Shown here piece by piece: positions 1 through 8,605 of a DNA stretch of 64,000 bases. Each line of letters opens with the position of its first letter. The first letter of the stretch is position 1. The notes below the pieces were generated by a model. The model searched no databases, was not told the origin of the DNA, and worked only from the letters and a program-made list of their open reading frames with translations. Source of the DNA: Candidatus Enterococcus moelleringii (GTDB lineage: Bacteria > Bacillota > Bacilli > Lactobacillales > Enterococcaceae); assembly GCF_017377575.1 (NCBI RefSeq), contig NZ_JAFREM010000013.1, forward strand, positions 112,151 to 176,150, written 5' to 3'. A program made the position numbers and the translations under genes.

Positions 1-1284
1 AAGGTAGAAACCCATGGTCAAGTAGGTGTCGAGAACGAGCTGAGCTCAGAAGAAATCGCCAATGCCGAAGCGGTAATTATCGCAGCCGATAAGGATGTTC
101 ATGCCGAACGTTTTGCCGGAAAACGGATTATTGAGGTTCCAGTTGCTAAAGGAATCAAGGATGCGGCGCAGTTAATCGATGACGCATTAGCAGGTAAAGG
201 CACCGTTTCTGGTGGAGCACCGGTTCAAGCTGAAGCCGCAGAAAGTGATAAAAAAGCTGGCGGAATTGGCCATACGATTTACAAAAACCTGATGAATGGC
301 GTTTCTCATATGCTGCCATTTGTAGTTAGCGGCGGGGTATTGATTGCTATTTCTTTCCTGTGGGGGATTTATTCGGCTGATCCAGCCAATGCCCAGTACA
401 ACGAAATGGCTGCTCGCTTGAATGGCATCGGCAATTTCGCAATGAGTATGATGGTGCCGATTTTGTCAGCTTATATTGCTGAAGGAATTGCCAAACGTCC
501 AGGATTAGTGGTCGGATTTGTCGGCGGATTAATTGCCGCTGATGGCGGAACAGGGTTCCTTGGAGGGATTGTTTCTGGTTTCCTAGCTGGTTACGTGGTG
601 TTAGGACTCATTAAATTATTGAACCCATTGCCAAAATCTTTGGACGGTTTGAAAGCAATTTTCTTATATCCAGTTTTAGGTGTTGCAGTAACCGGTCTGG
701 TTATGACGTTTGTTTCTGGGCCGATGTCCAGCATCAATGAAGGCATGATGAGTTTCCTAGCTGGCTTTGAAAATTCCAGTCCACTAGTTTTAGGAGTTAT
801 TGTCGGCTGCATGTGTGCCTTTGATATGGGCGGACCGATTAACAAAGCAGCTTATGTAACTGGAACCGCACTACTAGCCCAAGGAAATACAACGTTCATG
901 GCTGGCGTTTCGGCAGCCTGTATCGCACCGCCATTAATTACCGGCTTCGCTGTTCTGCTTTTTGGAAAATATTTCGACAACAGCGAACGCAATGCCGGCT
1001 TAGTGAACTTTGTCCTAGGCTCCACTCATATTACTGAAGGCGCGATTCCTTTTGCGGCGAAAGATCCGTTGCGGGTATTGCCAACAATGATGGTAGGTTC
1101 ATCCATCGCAGCGGTACTGACTTACATGTTTAAGGTTCAAGTTCCAGCACCTCATGGCGGATTTTTAGTCTTGCCAGTGGTTACTCATGGCATGCTATGG
1201 GTGGTGTCAATTCTGATCGGCTCAATTGTCGGCGGCGTGATTCTTGGCTTGATCCAAAAAAATCGCGTCCAGAAAGCTCAATAA
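1..1284 (+). CDS. PTS fructose-family EIIBC component, 5' truncated by window edge
   Basis: The reading frame is open from base 1, so the start lies outside the window. The first ~60 visible residues are the end of a fructose-type EIIB domain (FAGKRIIEVPVAKGIKDA region), followed by an Ala/Gly linker and a full EIIC membrane domain starting near base 270 (GIGHTIYKNLMNGVSHMLPF). EIIC hallmarks include FDMGGPINKAAY and GSTHITEGAIPFA. The protein would take up a sugar across the membrane and phosphorylate it, with phosphate passed from the EIIA gene 12 bp downstream. The family is secure. The substrate is not: the LacD-type aldolase next door points to a sugar entering through a ketose bisphosphate such as fructose or tagatose. 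Confidence 0.93.
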   Translation, partial: KVETHGQVGVENELSSEEIANAEAVIIAADKDVHAERFAGKRIIEVPVAKGIKDAAQLIDDALAGKGTVSGGAPVQAEAAESDKKAGGIGHTIYKNLMNGVSHMLPFVVSGGVLIAISFLWGIYSADPANAQYNEMAARLNGIGNFAMSMMVPILSAYIAEGIAKRPGLVVGFVGGLIAADGGTGFLGGIVSGFLAGYVVLGLIKLLNPLPKSLDGLKAIFLYPVLGVAVTGLVMTFVSGPMSSINEGMMSFLAGFENSSPLVLGVIVGCMCAFDMGGPINKAAYVTGTALLAQGNTTFMAGVSAACIAPPLITGFAVLLFGKYFDNSERNAGLVNFVLGSTHITEGAIPFAAKDPLRVLPTMMVGSSIAAVLTYMFKVQVPAPHGGFLVLPVVTHGMLWVVSILIGSIVGGVILGLIQKNRVQKAQ

Positions 1285-1296
1285 GGAGAGAAAAAA

Positions 1297-1749
1297 ATGG
1301 TAAACGAAGAATTAATATTTGTTGATCTGGATTTGAAGGATCAAGAAGCAGTGTTTAACTTTTTGGCCCAAACTATCGTGGAAAAAGGCTATGCCACCGA
1401 TGCAACGGCTGTTTATGACGCCTTGAAAAAACGTGAAGCCGAAGGAACTACCGGCATGATGGACGGTTTTGCGATTCCCCATGCCAAAAGCGATGCGATT
1501 CAACAACCAGCAATTATCGTGATTAAACTGAAAAGCGCAATTGACTGGGATAGTCTGGATGGCAAACCAACCCAAAACATTATCGCTATGTTCATCCCAA
1601 CAGCAGAAGGCGGCACGACTCATTTGAAAGTCTTGTCCCAAGTCGCTCGCATGCTGATGCAGGAAGACTTTAAGAACCAATTTGCCCAAACCAATTCAAC
1701 CAACCAGCTGGCTCAATTAATTGCCAGCAAACTAGAAGGAGACAACTAA
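1297..1749 (+). CDS. PTS fructose-family EIIA component
   Basis: A 150-residue stand-alone EIIA of the fructose/mannitol (PTS_EIIA_2) family. The phospho-acceptor His lies in the motif GFAIPHAK near residue 65, after the [17 protein letters not shown] segment typical of the family. It would accept phosphate from HPr and pass it to the EIIB domain of the upstream transporter. A strong AAGGAG site precedes the ATG, and spacing to both neighbours is short, so the three genes are one operon. Confidence 0.93.
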   Translation: MVNEELIFVDLDLKDQEAVFNFLAQTIVEKGYATDATAVYDALKKREAEGTTGMMDGFAIPHAKSDAIQQPAIIVIKLKSAIDWDSLDGKPTQNIIAMFIPTAEGGTTHLKVLSQVARMLMQEDFKNQFAQTNSTNQLAQLIASKLEGDN

Positions 1750-1751
1750 TC

Positions 1752-2741
1752 GTGAAAAAAATGACAGCTGCCCAATACGAAAGCTTGATGAATACTTGTA
1801 ATCCAGACGGCGTGATCGGTGCCTTAGCCATCGACCAACGTGGAGCTTTGAAGAAGATGATCGCCAAATACAAAGATGAAGCAACGGATCAAGATATCGA
1901 AGACTTCAAAAAAATCGTTTCTGAAGAATTAACGCCCTATGCAACGTCAATCTTGCTGGACCCAGAATATGGTTTGCCTGCAGCTAAAGCACGGGCTGAA
2001 AGTGCCGGATTATTATTGGCCTACGAAAAAACCGGCTACGATGCATCAACTCCGGGACGCTTACCTGATTCATTAAACATCTGGTCAGTAAAACGTCTGA
2101 AAGAAGCCGGTGCTGATGCCTGCAAATTCCTGCTATATTATGATGTAGATGAATCCGACGAAATTAACGACCAAAAGAAAGCTTACATGGAACGCATCGG
2201 ATCAGAATGTGTTGCAGAAGAACTTCCATTTTTCCTAGAGTTAGTTTCTTATGACGCTAACATCAGTGATGCAGCTTCAAAAGAGTACGCAAAAGTGAAA
2301 CCCCACAAAGTCAACGACATGATGAAGGAATTTTCTGATCCTCGTTACAATGTGGACGTGCTGAAAGTAGAAGTGCCGGTGAACATGAAATTTGTTGAAG
2401 GCTACGGCGAAGAAGTTGTTTATACGAAAGACGAAGCTGCGAAACTATTTGCTGAACAAAGCGAAGCGACTGATTTACCATTCATTTTCTTAAGCGCTGG
2501 CGTGAGTGCTGAGTTGTTCCAAGAAACTTTGCGTTTTGCTAAATCTTCCGGTTCAACCTTTAATGGTGTCTTGTGCGGCCGAGCAACTTGGGCCAACGGC
2601 GTAGAACCATTTATCACGAAAGGTGAAGAAGCGGCTCGCGAATGGTTGCGAACAGTGGGACGGAAGAATATCGATGAGTTGAATGCCGTGTTGCAGGAGA
2701 CTGCTTCGTCATTGCAGGATAAAGTACAAAAATTGTCATAG
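1752..2741 (+). CDS. lacD: tagatose-1,6-bisphosphate aldolase, class I (LacD type)
   Basis: 329 residues, the usual LacD length. It would cleave tagatose 1,6-bisphosphate (and probably fructose 1,6-bisphosphate) to dihydroxyacetone phosphate and glyceraldehyde 3-phosphate by Schiff-base chemistry. The Schiff-base Lys is predicted at K205 in [10 protein letters not shown], and the N-terminal [13 protein letters not shown] motif is characteristic. The start is GTG at 1752, because AGAAGGAG ends 9 bp before it; the ATG three codons later is too far. It follows the EIIA stop by 2 bp, so translation is probably coupled. No lacC kinase is visible here; it could lie upstream of the window. Confidence 0.92.
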   Translation: MKKMTAAQYESLMNTCNPDGVIGALAIDQRGALKKMIAKYKDEATDQDIEDFKKIVSEELTPYATSILLDPEYGLPAAKARAESAGLLLAYEKTGYDASTPGRLPDSLNIWSVKRLKEAGADACKFLLYYDVDESDEINDQKKAYMERIGSECVAEELPFFLELVSYDANISDAASKEYAKVKPHKVNDMMKEFSDPRYNVDVLKVEVPVNMKFVEGYGEEVVYTKDEAAKLFAEQSEATDLPFIFLSAGVSAELFQETLRFAKSSGSTFNGVLCGRATWANGVEPFITKGEEAAREWLRTVGRKNIDELNAVLQETASSLQDKVQKLS

Positions 2742-2749
2742 AATAATTT

Positions 2750-2793
2750 AGAGCTGATCTTTACAGGATAACTGTGAGGGTTGGCTCTTTTTT
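2750..2793 (+). terminator. intrinsic terminator after the PTS-lacD operon
   Basis: AGAGCTGATCTTTACAG and CTGTGAGGGTTGGCTCT pair over 17 bp if G-U wobbles are allowed, around a GATAA loop, and run into TTTTTT. A close copy of the same hairpin lies at 4672-4714. Confidence 0.88.
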
Positions 2794-2954
2794 GTCGTGA
2801 ATAGCAAATTTTTTTAAAAGCCTTTTAAAAAAATATTTAGAACAAGTGGTTAGTAGCGGACTAAAGTAATATAGTATTAGTAGTTAAGTGTTTATAATAG
2901 TAGTTTTTATCAAACCAAACGTATAAAAATGAAAACGGTTGAAGGTGAGGTAAG

Positions 2955-3005
2955 TTGGATAAATTATATAAAGATGCTCACCGATCGCATAAAAGATGGT
3001 TCTGA
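2955..3005 (+). CDS. possible 16-residue leader peptide upstream of rtcB
   Basis: A TTG-started frame (MDKLYKDAHRSHKRWF) with GGTGAGG 4 bp upstream ends 16 bp before the rtcB ATG. It could be a translated leader, the tail of a lost gene, or chance. The rest of 2794-3021 is AT-rich and holds a TATAAT at 2893-2898 without a convincing -35 box. Confidence 0.2.
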   Translation: MDKLYKDAHRSHKRWF

Positions 3006-3021
3006 TTAAGGAGGAAAACGA

Positions 3022-4206
3022 ATGATGTTACTAGAGGGGAAATTCAATCAAGCAAAGGTATTCACCGAAGAAGTTGAAGAGACCGCCAAATCTCAAATTA
3101 TCGAAATGCTGGATCAAGAATTTGTAAAAAATGAAACGGTGAGAATTATGCCAGATGTTCATGCAGGAAAAGGCTCAACGATCGGAACAACTATGACCAT
3201 CAGCAATCAGAAAGTTGTCCCGAATCTCGTAGGGGTAGACATTGGTTGCGGAATCAGTGTGTATGATTTAGGCGACATTGGCGATCCTAACTGGACCAAA
3301 CTAGATAAGGTCATAGCCGAATTTGTTCCCTCGGGAAATAAGGTCAGAAACAAAATGGTCAGTGATCCGTTTGGTTTCAACCAGTTGTCTTTTGATTTGT
3401 TCAATGAAAATCGAATCCAACTATCAAAAGGAACACTGGGCGGTGGGAATCATTTTATTGAAATCTCAAAGTCAGGTGACAGCTATTTCCTGATGATTCA
3501 TTCAGGCTCAAGGAATTTAGGCGTTCAAGTAGCGAAACACCACCAAGATGCGGCCATCAACTACCACAAGAACGATGTATACGATAAAAAAGCATTAATC
3601 AAATAATTGAAAAAAGAAGGTCGAGAAAAAGAAATTGAGGCTGAGCTTAAAAAAATAAAGCCAATCGCTTTTAATAAAGATCTGGCCTTTTTGGAGGGAG
3701 ACCTGCTTGATGCCTATTTGAACGACATGGCGATTGCGCAAAAATTTGCGATTGAAAATCGGGCCCTGATGGCAGCGATGATAATCGATAAAATGGGGTG
3801 GCAGCCAATAGATTCCTTTGACTCGATCCACAACTATATTGATTTAGCTAACGGCATTCTGAGAAAAGGAGCAACCGATGCTTCAAAAGGAACGCGGCTA
3901 GTTATTCCTTTGAATATGCGGGATGGTGCGATTATTGCTGTTGGAAAAGGGAATCAAGATTGGAATTGTTCTGCACCCCATGGAGCTGGCAGGGTGATGT
4001 CCCGTACTAAAGCCAAAGAACTGGTTAGTTTTAGCGACTTTGAAGAGTCGATGAAAGGTATTTATTCTACGTCGGTGGTGAAGTCAACGATCGATGAATC
4101 TCCCTTTGCCTACAAGAAATCTCACAGCATCATCGACAATATTCAAGATACGGTTGAAATTCAAGATATTGTTAAGCCGGTTTATAATTTCAAAGCACAC
4201 GATTAG
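3022..4206 (+). pseudogene. rtcB: RtcB RNA ligase interrupted by an in-frame TAA stop
   Basis: RtcB joins RNA 2',3'-cyclic phosphate or 3'-phosphate ends to 5'-OH ends using GTP and Mn2+. Bases 3022-3603 encode the N-terminal half with metal-site motifs PDVHAG (D45, H47), GVDIGCG (C76), GGGNHF and HSGSRNLG. A TAA at 3604-3606 follows ALIK. The same frame continues to 4206 without any shift and carries the guanylylation motif NCSAPHGAGR, with the acceptor His at about residue 320. Joined length is 394 codons, normal for the family. No ribosome site precedes the TTG after the stop, so separate translation of the second half looks weak. It is either a fresh nonsense mutation (CAA to TAA would suffice), a sequencing error or readthrough. 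AAGGAGG lies 6 bp before the ATG at 3022. Confidence 0.85.
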
Positions 4207-4274
4207 TTCATTGATAGCGGGTCGGTGGAGAAAAGAAAGATAGTCAAATTCCAAAATTTGGAGGAGGAGAAAAG

Positions 4275-4628
4275 ATGACACACTGCATTAACTTAAACAT
4301 TCACTACACGATACCGGATGAACTATGGGATAAGGTCTTAGCAGTTTTTCGATCCATGCCTTATTGGACAGAAAGTAGCGAGGGCACCCATTGGTTTGGT
4401 CCAGACATAGATTTATCGACATCTGTTGAGCCTGGGGGCATTCAAATATATGGCACGATGCCTGACGAAATTTGGACAGAATGGTACAGCAGCTTAAAAG
4501 AAAAATTGACTAATGCATTGGGCTACGAAATCGGTGAACCTGAGGATGGATACGAGTTCAAATATTGGGATACAAGAGAGAATACTTTGAGAAAAATCCT
4601 ACGAAAATTTCTTCGCTTCGGCGATTAA
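4275..4628 (+). CDS. conserved small protein of unknown function
   Basis: 117 residues, no signal peptide or membrane segment. It is rich in aromatic and acidic residues: DELWDKVLAVFRSMPYW, then HWFGPDIDLSTSVEPGGIQIYG, then DEIWTEWYSSLKEKL. The C-terminal tail is basic. A strong GGAGGAG site precedes the ATG. I do not recognise a function. It sits 68 bp after the broken rtcB and ends before a terminator, so it could have been cotranscribed with it. Confidence 0.75.
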   Translation: MTHCINLNIHYTIPDELWDKVLAVFRSMPYWTESSEGTHWFGPDIDLSTSVEPGGIQIYGTMPDEIWTEWYSSLKEKLTNALGYEIGEPEDGYEFKYWDTRENTLRKILRKFLRFGD

Positions 4629-4671
4629 CATTTATGATTGGCTGGTTATAAAAGATACAATCTAATATTTT

Positions 4672-4714
4672 AGAGCTGACTTTTACAGTAGGACTGTAAA
4701 GATCAGCTCTTTTT
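4672..4714 (+). terminator. intrinsic terminator
   Basis: AGAGCTGACTTTTACAG and CTGTAAAGATCAGCTCT form a 17-bp stem with a TAGGA loop, followed by TTTT. It closes the rtcB-4275 unit and is nearly the same hairpin as at 2750. Confidence 0.88.
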
Positions 4715-4797
4715 AACCATTTCGCCAGCCACCTTCCACTATTGCAGAATAGAATCAGGTATAATAAGGAAAATATCTCGATGAAAGGGTGAATGCC

Positions 4798-5793
4798 TTG
4801 CGTTTGATCCATCTAAACCAAGTAATGAAACAAGAAAATAATCAGTCGATTTTGAAAAATATCACGCTGGAAATCAATCAAGCCGATCAGATCGGAATCA
4901 AAATGACCCAAAAAGAAAGTCGGCTGTTGTTTGAATTGCTGCTGGGCAAACTGACACCTTCCAGCGGAACGATTGAGCGCCAGACCAAGTCCGTCATTTC
5001 CGAACTGAAGACAGATGAACTTTACGATTTTATGACTGTGAGCACCTACCTGAAGTTCTTTAAAAAACTTGCTGGCTTTCCCTCAGAATTGGAACCCCAC
5101 ATCGAAGCTTTTTCCCTATTAGATGTTTGGGAGAAAAAGATCAAGTCCTTGAACCGCGATCAGAAAAAACGGGTGAGTTTGTTTCGACTGTTTTTATTCC
5201 AGCCGGAGCTGCTGCTGATTGAAAGTCCCTTGACCAATTTAACTGATGAGGGAATCGAATTGTACTTGAAAGCTTTGCGTCACGTTCGCCAGCAAAAAAC
5301 GGCGTGCCTGTTTACGGCTTACTATGTGGAAGAGCTTTTATTGCTTAGCGAGGAGATTTATCGTTATCAGAAAAATACGGGCCTGGAAAAAACCGACTTA
5401 ACTTCGGAGGACGCACCAGTCTTTAATGAAGCTGAAAAAGCTAATTCCCAACCAAAAAGTGTCTTTAAGGTGGCGTGCAAGCTGGCAGATAAAACGATCT
5501 TTTTTAGTCCTAATGAAATTGACTACATCGAAAGCATCAATAGCGTCAGCAACATTCGAATCGGTGAGGAATATTTTCCTTCCGTTTTGACCATGGCTGA
5601 GCTGGAAGGGCGGCTGGCGAATTTCGGATTTTTCCGCTGCCATCGTTCCTATTTAGTAAACTTGCAGCGAATTTCTGAGCTGATCAGTTACTCCAAAAAC
5701 AGCTACACCTTGATTTTGAAAGGTTCCTCCACCGGAAAGCTGCCTTTGTCGCGCTCCCGATTAGAGGAAATGAAGCAATTAATTGAATTTTAG
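4798..5793 (+). CDS. degenerate ABC ATPase fused to a LytTR DNA-binding domain (regulator)
   Basis: Residues ~1-200 follow an ABC ATPase fold, but every nucleotide motif is lost. The Walker A region reads IGIKMTQKESRLL, the signature reads SLNRDQKKRVSL, and Walker B reads LLLIESPLTN. Residues ~225-330 are a LytTR domain with the canonical FFRCHRSYLVNLQRI segment. The best start is TTG 4798, with AAGGGTG about 7 bp upstream; the in-frame GTG at 4789 overlaps that ribosome site. I infer a transcription regulator that senses the exporter or its substrate through the dead ATPase and controls the ABC genes 175 bp downstream. This is an inference from gene order. ATP binding is unlikely. Confidence 0.8.
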   Translation: MRLIHLNQVMKQENNQSILKNITLEINQADQIGIKMTQKESRLLFELLLGKLTPSSGTIERQTKSVISELKTDELYDFMTVSTYLKFFKKLAGFPSELEPHIEAFSLLDVWEKKIKSLNRDQKKRVSLFRLFLFQPELLLIESPLTNLTDEGIELYLKALRHVRQQKTACLFTAYYVEELLLLSEEIYRYQKNTGLEKTDLTSEDAPVFNEAEKANSQPKSVFKVACKLADKTIFFSPNEIDYIESINSVSNIRIGEEYFPSVLTMAELEGRLANFGFFRCHRSYLVNLQRISELISYSKNSYTLILKGSSTGKLPLSRSRLEEMKQLIEF

Positions 5794-5795
5794 CG

Positions 5796-5870
5796 GTACA
5801 TTTCGGCGGAAAAACGACTGATTTCCACCTTGAATCAGTACATTTGGGGCATTTTCAGTACTATTCAGCG
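5796..5870 (+). promoter_or_regulatory. candidate LytTR direct-repeat operator upstream of the ABC exporter
   Basis: GTACATTT occurs at 5796 and 5838 (42 bp, about four helical turns apart). TCAGTACA at 5835 and TCAGTACT at 5855 are 20 bp apart. LytTR regulators bind direct repeats spaced about two turns, so the layout fits control by the neighbouring gene. The core promoter between here and 5968 is not clear to me. Confidence 0.5.
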
Positions 5871-5967
5871 AAATTTTACGTCTTTTTCCAGTTTGTTCAC
5901 TAAGATGGGGTTAGAGATCAGCGGGACCAGCTGATCGTCTAACTATCTTAAAGGAGCGAAAAAGCAA

Positions 5968-6822
5968 ATGGAAAGTACCCCTGTAATTCAAGTCAAACAT
6001 TTGGCTAAGCAGTTCAAAAAAGAAACCGCGTTAAAAGATATCAGCTTCTCAATTCAAGCCGGCGAAATTTTCGGCTTCCTGGGACCATCTGGTGCAGGCA
6101 AAACCACAACCATCAAAATCCTAACGGGCCAGCTGACTCAGAGTGCCGGTCAAGCATCGGTTTTAGGAAAAGCGGTGGAACAGATGGATGAAAGTATTTA
6201 TCAGCAGGTGGGGATCGTCACCGATAATAGCGGCATTTACGAACGATTGAGTGTCTATCAAAATCTGGCATTTTTTGCTCGCTTATTAGGCGTGGAAAAA
6301 CGACGCATTGATGAGCTGTTAGAACGAGTCGGTTTGCAGGATCAAGCGAAGAAGCCTGCCGCAAAATTGTCTAAAGGAATGAAGCAGCGCCTGATCCTAG
6401 CTAGAGCAATTTTGCATGAGCCTAAAGTCCTCTTTTTAGATGAACCCACCAATGGACTTGATCCAAGTACAGCTGAGGCGGTTCACACTTTACTGCTGGA
6501 ATTAAAACAAAAAGGTACGGCCATTTTTCTAACCACTCACAATATGGAGGAAGCCACTAAGCTGTGCGATCGCATTGCTTTGTTAAATGAGGGTTTGATT
6601 GTCGAAAGCGGCTCACCGAAAGCAATTTGTTTGAAATTTAATCGCAAACGATATTATCAAGTGGTATTGAAGGATGAAGGGGAACTGACGCTGCCTCATA
6701 CTGCTGAAACGAAAGCCAAAATTGATCAATGGGTGGCTGATGATCGTCTGTTATCGATCCATTCTTGTGAGCCAACGTTGGAAAAAGTCTTTTTAGAGGT
6801 AACTGGGAGGGATTTAGTATGA
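5968..6822 (+). CDS. ABC transporter ATP-binding protein
   Basis: 284 residues with intact motifs: Walker A GPSGAGKTT at 39-47, signature LSKGMKQR at 134-141, Walker B VLFLDEP at 154-160 and the H-loop TTHNMEEA. The C-terminal ~70 residues form an accessory domain common in two-gene exporters (drug, lantibiotic or NatA-like). It powers the ABC-2 permease that overlaps its stop by 4 bp. The ATG has AAGGAGCG upstream. The substrate is unknown; a peptide or antimicrobial is plausible given the LytTR-type regulator. Confidence 0.92.
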   Translation: MESTPVIQVKHLAKQFKKETALKDISFSIQAGEIFGFLGPSGAGKTTTIKILTGQLTQSAGQASVLGKAVEQMDESIYQQVGIVTDNSGIYERLSVYQNLAFFARLLGVEKRRIDELLERVGLQDQAKKPAAKLSKGMKQRLILARAILHEPKVLFLDEPTNGLDPSTAEAVHTLLLELKQKGTAIFLTTHNMEEATKLCDRIALLNEGLIVESGSPKAICLKFNRKRYYQVVLKDEGELTLPHTAETKAKIDQWVADDRLLSIHSCEPTLEKVFLEVTGRDLV

Positions 6823-7568
6823 GATTATCATTGAGAAAAATCGACGCCATCTTTTGGATGAAGCTGCAGGCTATTACGAAAAACATGAGTATTATGATAG
6901 GACCGATCATGGCGATAGGTATTGTATTGTTAATGAAAGCGGTGATGCCGGAGGTGGATGCCAGTGAAGGTGGAATCCAATTTTCTAAAGGGCCATTTTT
7001 GCTGAGTTTTGGCTTGCTCTTTAATAATGTGATGGGTGGCATGATGATGAGCAGTCATCCCTTAGCTGAAGAAAAAGAGAAGAATACGCTGCGGGTCTTA
7101 ATGACTTCTTCCGTGAAGGGCGGGGAATTCTTTATCGGCAGTATGCTGCCATCTTTATTGATATTATTCGTCGTCAATCTTCTTTTGATTCCTGTTAGTG
7201 GAGTAGCATTTTCCCAAATCCAGCTGCCAACCTATCTTTTTCTAACAACCATGACCAGCTTAATCACCATTTTAATGGGTTACATCATCGGAATTGTTGC
7301 GAAAAATCAAGCACAGGCCAATTTGGTAGGAACGCCGATTATGCTAGCATTAACAATGATTCCATCGTTTAGTGGTTTTCATGCGAATATAAGTAAAATT
7401 TCCAGCTACACTTACTCAGGAGTATTGTCGAAATATACGCAGAGCGCGTTTTCTCCAGAAAAATATCAGTGGAATAGTAAGGATCTCGGCGTTCTATTCG
7501 CTTGGTTCGTTGTTTGTTTAGGCTTGTTCATTTATGCCTATAAGAAGAATGGGTTGGATGGCGAGTAG
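6819..7568 (+). CDS. ABC-2 type transporter permease
   Basis: 249 residues with about six hydrophobic segments in ABC-2 layout. An amphipathic N-terminus precedes the first helix, then comes the SSHPLAEEKEKNTLRVLMTSSV coupling region, then four more helices. The ATG overlaps the ATPase stop (ATGA), so the pair is translationally coupled. It forms the membrane channel of the exporter. Confidence 0.9.
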   Translation: MRLSLRKIDAIFWMKLQAITKNMSIMIGPIMAIGIVLLMKAVMPEVDASEGGIQFSKGPFLLSFGLLFNNVMGGMMMSSHPLAEEKEKNTLRVLMTSSVKGGEFFIGSMLPSLLILFVVNLLLIPVSGVAFSQIQLPTYLFLTTMTSLITILMGYIIGIVAKNQAQANLVGTPIMLALTMIPSFSGFHANISKISSYTYSGVLSKYTQSAFSPEKYQWNSKDLGVLFAWFVVCLGLFIYAYKKNGLDGE

Positions 7569-7606
7569 CAGATTTTATTCCAATATAAATGGGAGGCCTA
7601 AAAACG

Positions 7607-8311
7607 ATGGAAAATAATAGGGTGATAAATAGAGGAAACAGTGCTTCTATAAGTGAAGTGTGTTTACCAGTAATCGAGTTGACTATGCTAAGATATGAGA
7701 ACTTATTTTATTATTATGCGGATGAACCACTCACTGTTCTCGTTTCACAAGCAAACAATGAAAAAGAAGAGTTCCGTCGAGTTTTTAGGGTAATTTGCCA
7801 AATGCTTGACGGTGACTCGTTTGCTTGGTCGATATACGCCGGAGATTTAGAAGAACTTGATCACATCGTAGTAAGAAAAGTAGTTTGGCATTACTCTATG
7901 GATAAAAAGAACGTAATAGAACGGGCACGATTTGAACGAGAAAAGTTGCTGACACAGTACCCATCGATCGAAACAGAAACAATATATTTGAAAAATAATT
8001 TGTGGAAAGAAACAGTGGTTGCACAGCTGGCAACTTTAGATGAAGAGTTGACTAGAGGCATAACTTTACGTGACAATGATCATCCTGATTACTCTCGTAT
8101 CCACACAAACATTGGTAGATGGTATGACTGGGGGAAAATTGAATTGGCATTCTCACCCTTGAAGGTCAATGAAGAGATTGAGAGGAAAATTTCTAGTATT
8201 ATAGAGACTATCGATCAATCAATTAAAAATCAAACGATGCAAGTACTGGAGATTCTTCTCAATTACAGTATCCCGCCAACAGTTTTTAAACATTATAGCG
8301 AAGGGGACTAA
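7607..8311 (+). CDS. unknown protein downstream of the ABC exporter
   Basis: 234 residues, soluble, charged, without recognisable motifs. An in-frame ATG at 7589 overlaps the GGGAGG ribosome site (7591-7596), so the ATG at 7607 is preferred. Visible segments include WHYSMDKKNVIERARFEREKL and NIGRWYDWGKIELAF. The gene is more AT-rich than the exporter, follows it by 38 bp, and is followed by a decayed small gene, suggesting an acquired accessory gene. I assign no function. Confidence 0.7.
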   Translation: MENNRVINRGNSASISEVCLPVIELTMLRYENLFYYYADEPLTVLVSQANNEKEEFRRVFRVICQMLDGDSFAWSIYAGDLEELDHIVVRKVVWHYSMDKKNVIERARFEREKLLTQYPSIETETIYLKNNLWKETVVAQLATLDEELTRGITLRDNDHPDYSRIHTNIGRWYDWGKIELAFSPLKVNEEIERKISSIIETIDQSIKNQTMQVLEILLNYSIPPTVFKHYSEGD

Positions 8312-8314
8312 CTT

Positions 8315-8464
8315 GTGTTTCTCAGAATCACTAAATCCAATCCGATATTCAGAAACGAAAAAGGACATTATCTTAAAGATGATTGGATCGCACTTTGTGA
8401 TATGGATTAGTTCGGTGTAGTTTATTTCAAAGATCTCCTTCCTATATATGGTATAAAACTATAA
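8315..8464 (+). pseudogene. remnant of a small protein gene with an in-frame stop
   Basis: A GTG-started frame gives FLRITKSNPIFRNEKGHYLKDDW and then a stop at 8408-8410. The same frame continues 17 more codons (VVYFKDLLPIYGIKL) to a second stop. The opening resembles small immunity-like proteins that begin with an F/VLKIT-type strand and a LKDDW motif. This is recognition by eye only. Confidence 0.35.
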
Positions 8465-8492
8465 TACGCGGAAGCTATAAACAGTATAAGTA

Positions 8493-8537
8493 GCTACGAA
8501 AAAAGCAAGTACATCCATACCTGCTTTTTTTCGCAGC
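8493..8537. terminator. bidirectional terminator between convergent units
   Basis: An inverted repeat with GCTACGAAAAAAGCA on the left and TGCTTTTTTTCGCAGC on the right surrounds a short loop. It supplies a T-run on both strands and separates the plus-strand unit ending at 8464 from the minus-strand operon ending at 8606. Confidence 0.75.
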
Positions 8538-8605
8538 GACAACCAAACTTGAGAAAGAACCCGTTTATTGAGTAAGCCGCTTATTTGTTCCGATTTATTA
8601 AAAAA

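Noticed and set aside
3607..4206. Second half of rtcB as an independent gene
   Set aside because: No ribosome site precedes the TTG, and the product would lack the N-terminal metal-binding half.
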